Assembly (NCBI GenBank): GCA_017525915.1
Contig: JAFXSC010000015.1
Location: 39,932-103,931 of the forward strand
Source of the DNA: Ruminococcus sp.
GTDB lineage: Bacteria > Bacillota > Clostridia > Oscillospirales > Ruminococcaceae
Direction of reading: 5' to 3'
DNA: 64,000 nucleotides
The notes under the pieces are model-generated. The model made no database searches and was not told the origin of the DNA. It saw only the letters and a list, made by a program, of their open reading frames with translations. Position 1 is the stretch's first letter. The number at the start of each line of letters is the position of its first letter. Shown piece after piece: positions 26,788 through 34,711 of this stretch. The position numbers and the translations under genes were made by a program.

Positions 26788-27897
26788 TTAAACTTCCTCC
26801 TTTGTTTCGATTGGTTCGTTTATGTAGAGCTTTCGCTCTTTCAGATAGCTTATGAGTTCCGGTTCAGTCAGCGTCTCAACGAACTCAGACCAGCTCATCT
26901 TAGCGATTCCCTCATCGGTCAGATTTATTGCAAGGTCACAGACAGCATCGACCAGCTCCAGTGCGGCAATCAAAGTGTTGTATTTGAGCGTACCCCTGAA
27001 CAGCCGGAACTCGATAGTCGCATAGTTCATAAGGTTCACTGCTGCATACCTGCCGTTGTTGCCCTTTTTAGCCTTGTCGAGTATTTCTTTGCCGGTCTTC
27101 TCAAAACCGTACCTTGCAGCCCAGCGGTTCATTGAGTATTCCGAACGGCGTGAGAATTTCAGGAGTTCATTCCAGTGATGCTCCACGAAATACAGTATCC
27201 GGCTGATGATGACGTCCTGCTCATCACGGTTATCGCCAAAGCAGGAACGGTTGACGTGGATATGCAAACCACAAGTCGAAGTCTGATGACTTCGATATCC
27301 CAGAGATATAGCCTTTTTCATTATCTCTTCCCACTGGTAATTCTTGTGGTAGTCAAGGCTCATAGGGTGAGTTACCAGTTCCATACCGTCATCTAATGAG
27401 CCGTCGCCCTTGATGTAGATATGCTCCTCATCCCGGTTTGCAATAGCAAGCAGATCATCTGCGTTATCACTGTCTTTACCTGCTCCGTCAATCTCGAGTT
27501 CGGCACCGAAATATCTGGAACTGTCACCGTAGAATATGGGCTCGGGCTTGTAGCCGTAGTCGTGAATGCTGCGGTTCTTATCTACCTCATCGTGATAGCA
27601 CTCAGAGCAATAGTCGTAGCCATCCAAATGGTAGGCATCGTCTTCGTGAAGTAGCGTGTCGCAGCAGGAGCAGCGAGTGTAATGGTTGTGATAGCAGTGC
27701 GAGCAGAGGGTGGTGTATTCATCACCGTAGCTGTCATCTGTCCATATCGTTTCTCCGCATCGGTCACAGGTTGAAGTGTAACGCTCAATACAGTCATTGC
27801 AGACTATCTCACCATTGACTTCGCCGTAGTCATCGTCTTCATCAATGAGTGCTCCACAGTGGGAGCAATACAGTGCATTTGTGTTCTTGTTTTCCAT
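26788..27897 (-). CDS. Putative amidoligase with N-terminal zinc clusters
   Basis: 369 residues. The N-terminal 110 contain at least four CxxC pairs (YCSHCG, CNDC, CDRCG, CSHC, CSCC, CSEC), giving LIM-like zinc units. From about residue 118 a domain of the amidoligase-2 type follows: FGAELEIDGAGKD, IKGDGSLDDGMELVTHP, and CGLHIHVN with its metal-binding histidines. The family is predicted to join amino and carboxyl groups with ATP, and is often beside amidotransferases. GGAGG precedes the start. A fragment of a second copy lies at 42095-42490. Substrate unknown. Confidence 0.8.
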   Translation of the reverse strand: MENKNTNALYCSHCGALIDEDDDYGEVNGEIVCNDCIERYTSTCDRCGETIWTDDSYGDEYTTLCSHCYHNHYTRCSCCDTLLHEDDAYHLDGYDYCSECYHDEVDKNRSIHDYGYKPEPIFYGDSSRYFGAELEIDGAGKDSDNADDLLAIANRDEEHIYIKGDGSLDDGMELVTHPMSLDYHKNYQWEEIMKKAISLGYRSHQTSTCGLHIHVNRSCFGDNRDEQDVIISRILYFVEHHWNELLKFSRRSEYSMNRWAARYGFEKTGKEILDKAKKGNNGRYAAVNLMNYATIEFRLFRGTLKYNTLIAALELVDAVCDLAINLTDEGIAKMSWSEFVETLTEPELISYLKERKLYINEPIETKEEV

Positions 27898-27923
27898 CGT
27901 AAAAAACCTCCATAAATAGCGTA

Positions 27924-27947
27924 AGCCAGCCCATTATGGGCTGGCTT
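27924..27947 (-). promoter_or_regulatory. Hairpin between DUF960 and amidoligase genes
   Basis: AGCCAGCCCAT pairs with ATGGGCTGGCT with almost no loop beyond TT/AA. No T run follows on the minus strand, so attenuation or processing is more likely than full termination. Confidence 0.5.
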
Positions 27948-27952
27948 TAGTT

Positions 27953-28234
27953 TTAATATTCGCTTGCAAGCAGCATGGTTGAGTGGTCGTTATCGTCGAT
28001 AACATAGAGCTTTTCCGTTATTGGGCTATCAGACGGTAGCAGGTAGACCTTGCGGTATTCCGGTTCTTCTGACCTGTGGGTTATAGACTGCATACAGCCG
28101 ACCTGCTCCAAGTCAAAGACCTGAAGGTAGTCCTTTGGAGCCGGCATTCGCTCCACGCATTCCCAAAGGAATAACTGCAATTCCAATGGGATAGCGGAAT
28201 CTACGCCGCAGGTCAGATAGCGTTTCTCTGACAT
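27953..28234 (-). CDS. DUF960 family protein
   Basis: 93 residues from the ATG at 28234, preceded by AAGGAGGT. A longer frame upstream is not supported. IPLELQLFLWECVERM, KDYLQVFDL and ITHRSEEPEYRKVY are hallmarks of DUF960, small proteins of unknown function common on plasmids and mobile elements of Firmicutes. It is the first gene of the amidoligase operon. Confidence 0.75.
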   Translation of the reverse strand: MSEKRYLTCGVDSAIPLELQLFLWECVERMPAPKDYLQVFDLEQVGCMQSITHRSEEPEYRKVYLLPSDSPITEKLYVIDDNDHSTMLLASEY

Positions 28235-28709
28235 TGGTTGACCTCCTTGAATAAATAGTATACCGGTAATGGTATCCGATAAAATAATATATCTATGGAG
28301 ATCAGGAAAAATAGGAACAGGCGGCATTAAGCCGCCCAAAATCAGTGTTTCAGGCTCATTTTACCCGTTTTAGCCTGCTATTTACGCACTTTTCTTGTTG
28401 TTTTCGGCCTTACCGCTGCCGAAGTTGAGATATCTGACTTTAATTAAGCATATAACGGATACCGTATATCAGGAAATCCTGTACTGTTGTTATTATAGCA
28501 TAGTTCATTTCCGAATCTTTCAGTATATTAATTTCACGTTGTATGTCAGTGTGAAATAATATTTTCTGAAATGCTACTTCTATGTAATTCTGTAAGACAT
28601 TCTCTCTTATACAATTATCCTGCAATATATATTATTTAAACTTAAACAAGTGAATGAAAAGAGAATACCATACAGAATCAATACTAATCCATAGATAGGA
28701 GCAGATACC
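28235..28709. other. Divergent intergenic region, possible transfer origin
   Basis: It separates the leftward amidoligase operon from the rightward RHH-relaxase pair. A TATACT-type -10 for the leftward operon lies near 28258. The hairpin GGCGGC-ATTAA-GCCGCC is at 28320-28336. GGTATCCGATAA near 28271 and its inverted relative GGTATCCGTTAT (minus strand, near 28450-28465) bracket this region. Position next to a relaxase makes it the natural place for an oriT, but no nick site can be named. Confidence 0.4.
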
Positions 28710-28985
28710 ATGAAAACAAGAAGAACATCCACAGTACAGAAGTCTATACGGATACCAAAACGTGTAGCAGATTCGATCGAGAAAGAAGCTGCCGACAAGA
28801 ACAGAAGCTTCTCTGACATTGCCAACTATAGACTGAAGCAGTCGGGAAATTCTCTTACGCCCGCAATGCTCGTTAAGCTCCAGAATATAGCTAATCTCGC
28901 TGTTGAAGCGGTGGAAGAGAAATCGACCACAAAGGCTAAAGAAGCACAGAAGGAGGTTGCAAAATTATGGAACTGCTTAAAGTGA
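28710..28985 (+). CDS. Ribbon-helix-helix protein, MobC-like relaxosome accessory
   Basis: 91 residues. VQKSIRIPKRVADSIEKEAA and NRSFSDIANYRLKQ form a ribbon-helix-helix DNA-binding fold. It overlaps the start of the relaxase gene by 19 bases, the typical arrangement of an accessory nick-region binding protein with its relaxase. TAGGAG precedes the start. Confidence 0.75.
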   Translation: MKTRRTSTVQKSIRIPKRVADSIEKEAADKNRSFSDIANYRLKQSGNSLTPAMLVKLQNIANLAVEAVEEKSTTKAKEAQKEVAKLWNCLK

Positions 28986-29491
28986 TAACGCACGCTGCAG
29001 GCGGCAAGGATTACGTCAGGAACGCAGTAAACTATGTGCTTGACGAACGCAGTACCATCGTAAAAGGTAACGGCGTAAATCCTGACGATGCTTCGGCTGC
29101 AATAACGGCTTTTGATAAAAACGCTGAATTCTGGAATAACCAGGATAAGAACCAGTTATTGCATACCGTATTATCGTTCACTAAAAAAACAGCTCCTACT
29201 GTCGAAAGAGCAATGAAACTGTGTGAGGAAGTATTAGAGCCCTATACGACAGAACACCTTTCTTTGGGGACTGCACACGAAGAAGAACACGCGGATTCGT
29301 TATTCCACGTCCACGAACTGATAGGGACGACCAACTATAACACCGGAGCTATGCTTTACGCTGATAACAGAACGACCTTTGCTATGGCTCAGCGGATGGC
29401 GGATGTTACGAACCAGCCGGTAAGATTGGTCGTAAAATCCGACAATGATAAGGAATGGGAGTGTAAGAGGATTTTTACTCCTGAGGATTAA
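28967..29491 (+). CDS. Short relaxase/mobilization nuclease
   Basis: 174 residues. The N-terminal nuclease-like part is recognisable: AVNYVLDERST, LSFTKKTAPTVERAMKL, and the histidine motif EEEHADSLFHVHELIGTTN with an HxH. The C-terminal helicase/primase-like regions of longer relaxases are missing, and it ends KRIFTPED before a terminator, so it is either a compact relaxase or truncated. Together with the upstream RHH protein it marks this segment as a mobilizable element. Confidence 0.7.
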   Translation: MELLKVITHAAGGKDYVRNAVNYVLDERSTIVKGNGVNPDDASAAITAFDKNAEFWNNQDKNQLLHTVLSFTKKTAPTVERAMKLCEEVLEPYTTEHLSLGTAHEEEHADSLFHVHELIGTTNYNTGAMLYADNRTTFAMAQRMADVTNQPVRLVVKSDNDKEWECKRIFTPED

Positions 29492-29500
29492 AGCAGAATA

Positions 29501-29530
29501 AAGACCGGCTGTAAATATTCAGCCGGTCTT
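29501..29530 (+). terminator. Terminator of the relaxase unit
   Basis: AAGACCGGCTG and CAGCCGGTCTT form an 11-bp stem with an 8-base loop, followed by TTATT. Confidence 0.85.
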
Positions 29531-29581
29531 TATTAAATCAATTAGGGGGATCGGAAGATAGATATATTTTTCACTATTATA

Positions 29582-32002
29582 TCAGCTTATGAGCTGATAC
29601 TTCATGTTGTACTGAATAGCATAGCTTTCTGCATATGAACCTGAATGGCATAATATTGTTATATTCTTACATGCACAAAAAGAGAATATAGAATCTCCGA
29701 ATGATTTGACACTGTCAGGTATTGTAATACTTGTAAGGTTTGTACAATTAGAAAAGGCATAATCGTCAATACTTTCAAGACTATCTGGCAGTGTTATGCT
29801 TGTTAGACTTGTGCATTCGCTAAAAGCGGACTCACCGATGTTTTTAACTCCGTCTGAAATGATGATAGAAGCTAAACTGCTGCAACGACCGAAAGCACTA
29901 TATTCAATACTTGTAACACCGCCTGGAATAACGATAGAAGTTAGACTGTTGCAATCAGAAAAAGCAAGACCTCCGATACTCGTTACGCTGTCTGGAATAG
30001 TGATATCAGTTAAACTGTGGCAATTTACAAAAGCTTTATATCCAATACTTGTAAGGCTATCAGGTAATGTTACACTTGTAAGTTTCAAACAACCGTAAAA
30101 TGCCAATCCACCAATGCTTGTTACTCCGTTTTCGATAACTATACTTGAAATCTGTATAAACGGTGCGCGTTCTGTGTAATAATACCATGGTGGTTTAGAT
30201 AAAATATAGTTATGCATTTCGCCTGTACCGGTAATAGTAAGCGTGCCATCACGAGCAAGTTCCCACTCAATGTTCTCCCCACATTTTCCAGATCCGGCTA
30301 TCGGTGATGTTGTAGTTGTTGTGGTGGTCGATGTGGTAGTTGTGGTTGTAGAAGTAGTGCTTGTGGTTGTCGTTGATGTTGTAGTTGTAGTTGATGTAGT
30401 AGTTGATGTAGTAGTTGTTGCTGTTGTTGTTGAAGTCGTGGTAGTTGTAGTGGTTGTCGAAGTAGCGCTTGTGGTTGTCGTTGATGTTGTTGTACTTGTG
30501 GAAGCCATTGTTGTCGTGGTAGACGTTGTAGTATTAGAGAATTTATCAGCGATATATTTTTCAAGCGTAAGATTCGGATCTTCTGCAAGCTTGGCTGAAT
30601 ATGTCAGCAGCATGGAAGCGTCAACAGCGGTAATGAGCTTATCCTTATTGATATCGCATAGCGCAAAATCTTTTTCAGTTGCGCTTGTACCGTCGGAAAG
30701 CTTTGCACATAGCACAAGTATACTTGATGCGTCAACAGCGTTGATCTTGCCGTCTGCATTAACATCGCCAAGTTGCGGATTATCAGCAGGAGGTCTTGTG
30801 GTTGTGGTTGTACTTAGTGATGAAGTTGTAGTTGCTTTTGTGGTAGTTGAGGTAGTCGAAGTAGTTGAAGTAGTTGAAGTAGTTGAAGCAGTTGATGTTG
30901 TCGTTGGCTTCGGCGTTGTAGTTGTAGTCTTTGTTGCGGTTGTAGTAGTTGTTGTTGTTGTAGTAGTGGTTATAGTGCCCGTTGACGTTGTATAACCGCT
31001 TCCTGAACTTCGTCTGAATATCATGCGCGTGCCGTTCTCTAACCAACTCAGTTCATCATCAGCATATGAAAGAGATACGATATCTTTTCCTTTGTCATTA
31101 TATAAAGTGATCGAAGAGTTTTTGTAAGACCATGAACAGTCAAGAGTCTCATCAACTGTTCCGTTCTCGTTTATGGATTTGAATTGAGCAGAGAAGCCAT
31201 CATTCAAGATAATACAAAGATATCCTTCATCATTTGTATTTAATACTACTTTGCCGCTGGCTTCGATGACTTTATAACTATCCCATTCTCCAATAAAATA
31301 CTCCGGATCATAGTCAACATGTGTTGTTGTAACGGTTGTTGTTGTAGCACTGGTACTTATAACCTGACCATCTATAACAGAAAAATAATATCCGCACTTT
31401 TCGGCATATTCCTGTGCTGTTGAGTTAGCATATCCGTATATAGTGCCGGTGAAACCATCAGATGAATTGGATATAGTATTTCCGTCCTTAAATAGAGAAT
31501 GATCAACAATTTCACAATCTGGATTAAGTATATATATGGATTCCAGATTCGGGCAGGAATGGAAAGCTAATGCTCCGATGTAGCTTACGCTTTTAGGAAC
31601 TATAACTTCTTTAAAATCACAACCAGCAAAAGCTCCACCCATGAGGCCCGTGATGCCGTCGCTATCGTCAATCCACAGTATTGTTTCAGGGATAACTAAA
31701 TTTTGTATTTTTTTATGACTGAAAGCATCGCTGGCTATTTCGTCAACTGGGTAGCCGTCAACGTAAGAACGGATTCCTTTAAACGATAAAGAATTCCAGA
31801 TACCTGAGAAGCTATCGTTTCCGTATCCTAATAATTTCACATACTCCTTTTGTGGATGAACTTCATATTTCAAGCCGTCAAGTGTAACAATGTAAAAATC
31901 ATCATCTTCTGAATATGCAATTCTGGGCTGGATCTCAACGATGATGCCTCCTAAAAATAAGCATACGACCAATAATACTGATATAAAACGTCTGCATTTC
32001 AT
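29582..32002 (-). CDS. BspA-like leucine-rich-repeat protein with internal dockerin and Thr linkers
   Basis: 806 residues, secreted (signal peptide to about 28). In order: LRR_5-type repeats (about 60-200), a lipocalin-like domain (EWDSYKVIEASGKVVLNTND), a Thr-rich linker, a dockerin-like domain with two loops (GDVNADGKINAVDASSIL, CDINKDKLITAVDASMLL), a second long Thr-rich linker, and about eight LRR_5 repeats (LTSITIPDSV type) to the end. The dockerin belongs to a different subgroup from the GEFS.ADLV type in the CAZymes. GGAGG precedes the ATG. Probable role: surface adhesion or scaffold binding. Confidence 0.88.
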   Translation of the reverse strand: MKCRRFISVLLVVCLFLGGIIVEIQPRIAYSEDDDFYIVTLDGLKYEVHPQKEYVKLLGYGNDSFSGIWNSLSFKGIRSYVDGYPVDEIASDAFSHKKIQNLVIPETILWIDDSDGITGLMGGAFAGCDFKEVIVPKSVSYIGALAFHSCPNLESIYILNPDCEIVDHSLFKDGNTISNSSDGFTGTIYGYANSTAQEYAEKCGYYFSVIDGQVISTSATTTTVTTTHVDYDPEYFIGEWDSYKVIEASGKVVLNTNDEGYLCIILNDGFSAQFKSINENGTVDETLDCSWSYKNSSITLYNDKGKDIVSLSYADDELSWLENGTRMIFRRSSGSGYTTSTGTITTTTTTTTTTTATKTTTTTPKPTTTSTASTTSTTSTTSTTSTTTKATTTSSLSTTTTTRPPADNPQLGDVNADGKINAVDASSILVLCAKLSDGTSATEKDFALCDINKDKLITAVDASMLLTYSAKLAEDPNLTLEKYIADKFSNTTTSTTTTMASTSTTTSTTTTSATSTTTTTTTTSTTTATTTTSTTTSTTTTTSTTTTSTTSTTTTTTSTTTTTTTSPIAGSGKCGENIEWELARDGTLTITGTGEMHNYILSKPPWYYYTERAPFIQISSIVIENGVTSIGGLAFYGCLKLTSVTLPDSLTSIGYKAFVNCHSLTDITIPDSVTSIGGLAFSDCNSLTSIVIPGGVTSIEYSAFGRCSSLASIIISDGVKNIGESAFSECTSLTSITLPDSLESIDDYAFSNCTNLTSITIPDSVKSFGDSIFSFCACKNITILCHSGSYAESYAIQYNMKYQLIS
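30305..30525. repeat. Low-complexity Thr-codon repeat
   Basis: Degenerate GTNGTNGTN (ACN codons on the minus strand) repeats encode the second Thr-rich linker of the BspA-like protein. Such tracts can slip during replication, but length changes in multiples of three keep the frame. Confidence 0.8.
30795..30985. repeat. Low-complexity Thr/Ser-codon repeat with 9-bp units
   Basis: It includes several tandem copies of GTAGTTGAA (minus strand TTCAACTAC, encoding Thr/Ser triplets) and encodes the first Thr-rich linker of the same protein. Confidence 0.8.
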
Positions 32003-32651
32003 ATGCTCTTCCTCCTTACTAACGTTAAATAGAAACGCTATACGCTTTCAATAGCAGTGTTTAACTGATTGCTGGGATTTGCAATATATATGATAATTAT
32101 AGCACAAATAGAGGAGCAACTTGTGTAATTTTTGTTAATAATGTACTGGATAAAGTGATTTTGTAAGCCTATACAAGTGAAAGGCTATGGTTTTGGTAAT
32201 AGTGCAGTAGTACTTGTTATTCCAGCATACAAGGTTCTGTTTAACGGTGAATATACCATAAAAGAGGTGGACTGCATCAGCGGTCTTCTAACAATGGTAA
32301 ACTGTATCACAGCGGCAAATCTGAACTCAGACAGTTTGCTATGCACGTACATGAGATTACCGGCAACTATTGTAAACCGGAGATCAAGAAATAATTCCAG
32401 GTTGATCCATATATACAACGAGCAATTTCCAAATAAATATAGTTGAACAGCTTGCGTAATGCTTTACTCCCGGCTTTGTGCCGGGGGAACTGTTCTTATT
32501 TTACTGATCGTTACAATATAGCTTTATGGTGGAACTATTATTACATTCTCACAATATTCGTGTTAATTTATGTGAAAACATTTTAAAAGCATATTGATTT
32601 TTACACGAATATATGCTATAATAATACTGATAATAACGTGGAGGTGCTGGT
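32003..32651. other. Divergent intergenic region with hairpin and promoter
   Basis: No convincing gene is present; a short plus-strand frame at 32177-32446 has no ribosome site. CCCGGC-TTTGT-GCCGGG (32469-32485) is a hairpin possibly ending an unseen transcript. The promoter of the AAA gene lies at 32594-32622. Confidence 0.55.
32554..32622 (+). promoter_or_regulatory. Promoter and dyad operator of the AAA/DUF4143 gene
   Basis: TTGATT (32594-32599), 17 bases, TATAAT (32617-32622). The inverted repeat ATATTCGTGT (32554-32563) and ACACGAATAT (32603-32612) places its right arm inside the promoter spacer, suggesting a looped or cooperative operator. Confidence 0.6.
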
Positions 32652-33947
32652 ATGTACCGAAAGATATCTGAATATTTGTCAGAATGGAAGAAAAGTCCTA
32701 ACAGGAAACCGCTTATTCTTCAGGGAGCAAGACAGGTCGGAAAGACCTATGCTCTGCTTGAATTCGGTCGCAAGAACTACGACAACGTAGCGTATTTCAA
32801 TTTTGAAACAAACCCGAAACTAGCTGATACATTTGCCGAGAAAATCAGTCCTGCATATCTGCTGCCTATACTTTCGCATATTGCAGGAACAACCATAGTG
32901 TCAGAAAAAACGCTTATCATATTAGATGAAGTCCAGCTCTGTGAACGTGCGCTGACTTCCCTCAAATACTTCTGCGAGGAAGTACCTCAGTATCATATAA
33001 TCGTTGCAGGCAGCTTGTTGGGAGTGGCTGTAAACCGTAAGCAGTTCTCTTTCCCTGTTGGTAAGGTCGATATAAAGACGATGTATCCAATGGATATGGA
33101 GGAGTTCCTGCTTGCTTTAGGCGAGGAGGCTCTTGTCAAGGAAATACGAAAGCACTTTGATGATAACACGCCTATGCCAAGTGCATTACATGACTCTGCG
33201 ATGCAGTTATACCGCCAATACCTCATAGTAGGCGGAATGCCTGAGTGCGTTCAGCAGTTCGCACAAACCAAGGACTACCTGCTTGTGCGTCATACCCAAG
33301 ACACCATTCTGCTCGGTTATCTCGACGATATGAGCAAGTACAATACTACCAATGAGATCAAGAAAACTCGTCTTTGCTATGATAATATCACTGTTCAGCT
33401 GTCCAAGAAGAATACACGATTCCTGTATAAGCTTATAAAGAAAGGCGCGAGAGCTTCTGAATTCGAGAACGCCATTGAATGGCTGAGCTTGTCGGGTATC
33501 GTATCTCAGGTATATCGGGCAGAGCAGATAAAGAAGCCTCTTGAGAATTATAAGGACATCGACTCCTTCAAGATATATGTCTCCGATCTGGGACTGCTTT
33601 GCGCTAAGAAGGATCTGACCGCTAATGATGTGCTGTATATGGTCGAGGATATAAACGAGTTCAAGGGCGGCATGACTGAGAATTACGCCAACAATCAGCT
33701 TATGATGAACGGATACCGTACCTATTACTGGGAGTCAGACCGTGGTGCTGAGGTCGATTTCATCATTCAGCGTGATGGAAAGCTGATCCCCATTGAGGTC
33801 AAAAGCGCTGATAATACTAAAGCTAAAAGCCTACGTGTTTATATGGATACCTACAAACCGGAGTACGCTATTAAGCTTTCCGCCAAGAACTTCGCATTCG
33901 AGGATAACAAGAAAATAGTTCCGCTATATGCGGCGTTCTGTATATGA
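32652..33947 (+). CDS. AAA ATPase with DUF4143 domain (PD-(D/E)XK-like)
   Basis: 431 residues. Walker A GARQVGKT (about 25-32) and Walker B LIILDEVQ (about 90) are intact; IIVAGSLLGVAV follows as sensor region. The C-terminal DUF4143 carries GAEVDFIIQRDGKLIPIEVK, the D...ExK arrangement of restriction-nuclease folds. Many genomes carry variable numbers of these ATPases, often on mobile DNA; substrates are unknown. Its promoter carries a dyad. It is followed 24 bases later by a YgjP-like peptidase gene. Confidence 0.88.
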   Translation: MYRKISEYLSEWKKSPNRKPLILQGARQVGKTYALLEFGRKNYDNVAYFNFETNPKLADTFAEKISPAYLLPILSHIAGTTIVSEKTLIILDEVQLCERALTSLKYFCEEVPQYHIIVAGSLLGVAVNRKQFSFPVGKVDIKTMYPMDMEEFLLALGEEALVKEIRKHFDDNTPMPSALHDSAMQLYRQYLIVGGMPECVQQFAQTKDYLLVRHTQDTILLGYLDDMSKYNTTNEIKKTRLCYDNITVQLSKKNTRFLYKLIKKGARASEFENAIEWLSLSGIVSQVYRAEQIKKPLENYKDIDSFKIYVSDLGLLCAKKDLTANDVLYMVEDINEFKGGMTENYANNQLMMNGYRTYYWESDRGAEVDFIIQRDGKLIPIEVKSADNTKAKSLRVYMDTYKPEYAIKLSAKNFAFEDNKKIVPLYAAFCI

Positions 33948-33971
33948 CTCACATATGCCTAAGGAGATAAT

Positions 33972-34562
33972 ATGTCTGATATCAATAGTATAATTACCAA
34001 CGCAGAGATATTCCGGAGCAGGCGTAAAACTGTTGCGTTGCAGATAGCAGAGGATGGGCATCTCATTGTGAGAGCACCTCTGCGCTGTTCCAATAAGGAT
34101 ATTATAGGTTTCATCGAAAAGAGCGAGAAATGGATACAAACTCACACTGCCAGAGTCTTAGAACATAACCGTGAACTGGAACAGCTCGAACCATTCACTG
34201 GGCAGGATATACGCGATATGGCTCAGAGGGCACTTGAAGTTATTCCTGAACGTGTGAAGTATTATGCTGATATGCTCGGCGTAACATACGGCAGGATCAC
34301 TATCCGCAACCAACGTACAAAATGGGGAAGCTGTACTTCCAATGGCAACCTCAACTTCAACTGCCTGCTTATGGCTACACCTGCTGAGGTAATGGATTCT
34401 GTCATTGTACATGAACTATGCCACCGACTGCATATGAATCACTCTAATGGGTTCTACGCTTCAATATACCGCGTATTTCCCGACTATGACAAGTGGAATA
34501 AATGGCTCAAGGATAATGGTGGACTACTCATCAAGCGTATGACCGCCGGCTCAAATAAATGA
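33972..34562 (+). CDS. YgjP/SprT-like zinc metallopeptidase
   Basis: 196 residues. It starts with a beta-rich domain (RRKTVALQIAEDGHLIVRAP), then YGRITIRNQRTKWGSCTSNG, the DUF45/YgjP signature, and zinc ligands in VIVHELCHRLHMNHS (HExxH with a third His). AAGGAG precedes the ATG. The last 190 bases are duplicated at 42491-42690. The family acts as an intracellular or nucleic-acid-linked peptidase; substrate unknown. Confidence 0.88.
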   Translation: MSDINSIITNAEIFRSRRKTVALQIAEDGHLIVRAPLRCSNKDIIGFIEKSEKWIQTHTARVLEHNRELEQLEPFTGQDIRDMAQRALEVIPERVKYYADMLGVTYGRITIRNQRTKWGSCTSNGNLNFNCLLMATPAEVMDSVIVHELCHRLHMNHSNGFYASIYRVFPDYDKWNKWLKDNGGLLIKRMTAGSNK

Positions 34563-34584
34563 CATTTTTGAATTATGATATATC

Positions 34585-34607
34585 GGTGCCGCCCACTGGG
34601 CGGCACC
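34585..34607 (+). terminator. Terminator after the peptidase gene
   Basis: GGTGCCGCCC and GGGCGGCACC form a 10-bp stem with a 3-base loop, followed by TCTGTTTTG. Confidence 0.7.
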
Positions 34608-34619
34608 TCTGTTTTGCTG

Positions 34620-34648
34620 TTGACTTCAAGTCCTGAAAGTGGTATAAT
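34620..34648 (+). promoter_or_regulatory. Sigma-A promoter of the BspA-like/peptide operon
   Basis: TTGACT (34620-34625), 17 bases, TATAAT (34643-34648), directly after the terminator. Confidence 0.75.
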
Positions 34649-34711
34649 TTTAGGTGACATTTTGAATAGGCGTTAGTAAGAGCAAAACTTACTGAAAAAG
34701 GAGGATTTTGA

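Noticed and set aside
30305-30985. Repetitive GTNGTN tracts as a CRISPR or regulatory satellite
   Set aside because: They are codon repeats inside an open reading frame and encode Thr-rich linkers.
30243-30995. Long plus-strand open frame of Val-rich protein
   Set aside because: It is the antisense of the Thr-codon repeats of the BspA-like protein and has no ribosome site.
32177-32446. 89-codon open frame in the intergenic region before the AAA gene
   Set aside because: No ribosome site, no motif and a composition unlike coding sequence.
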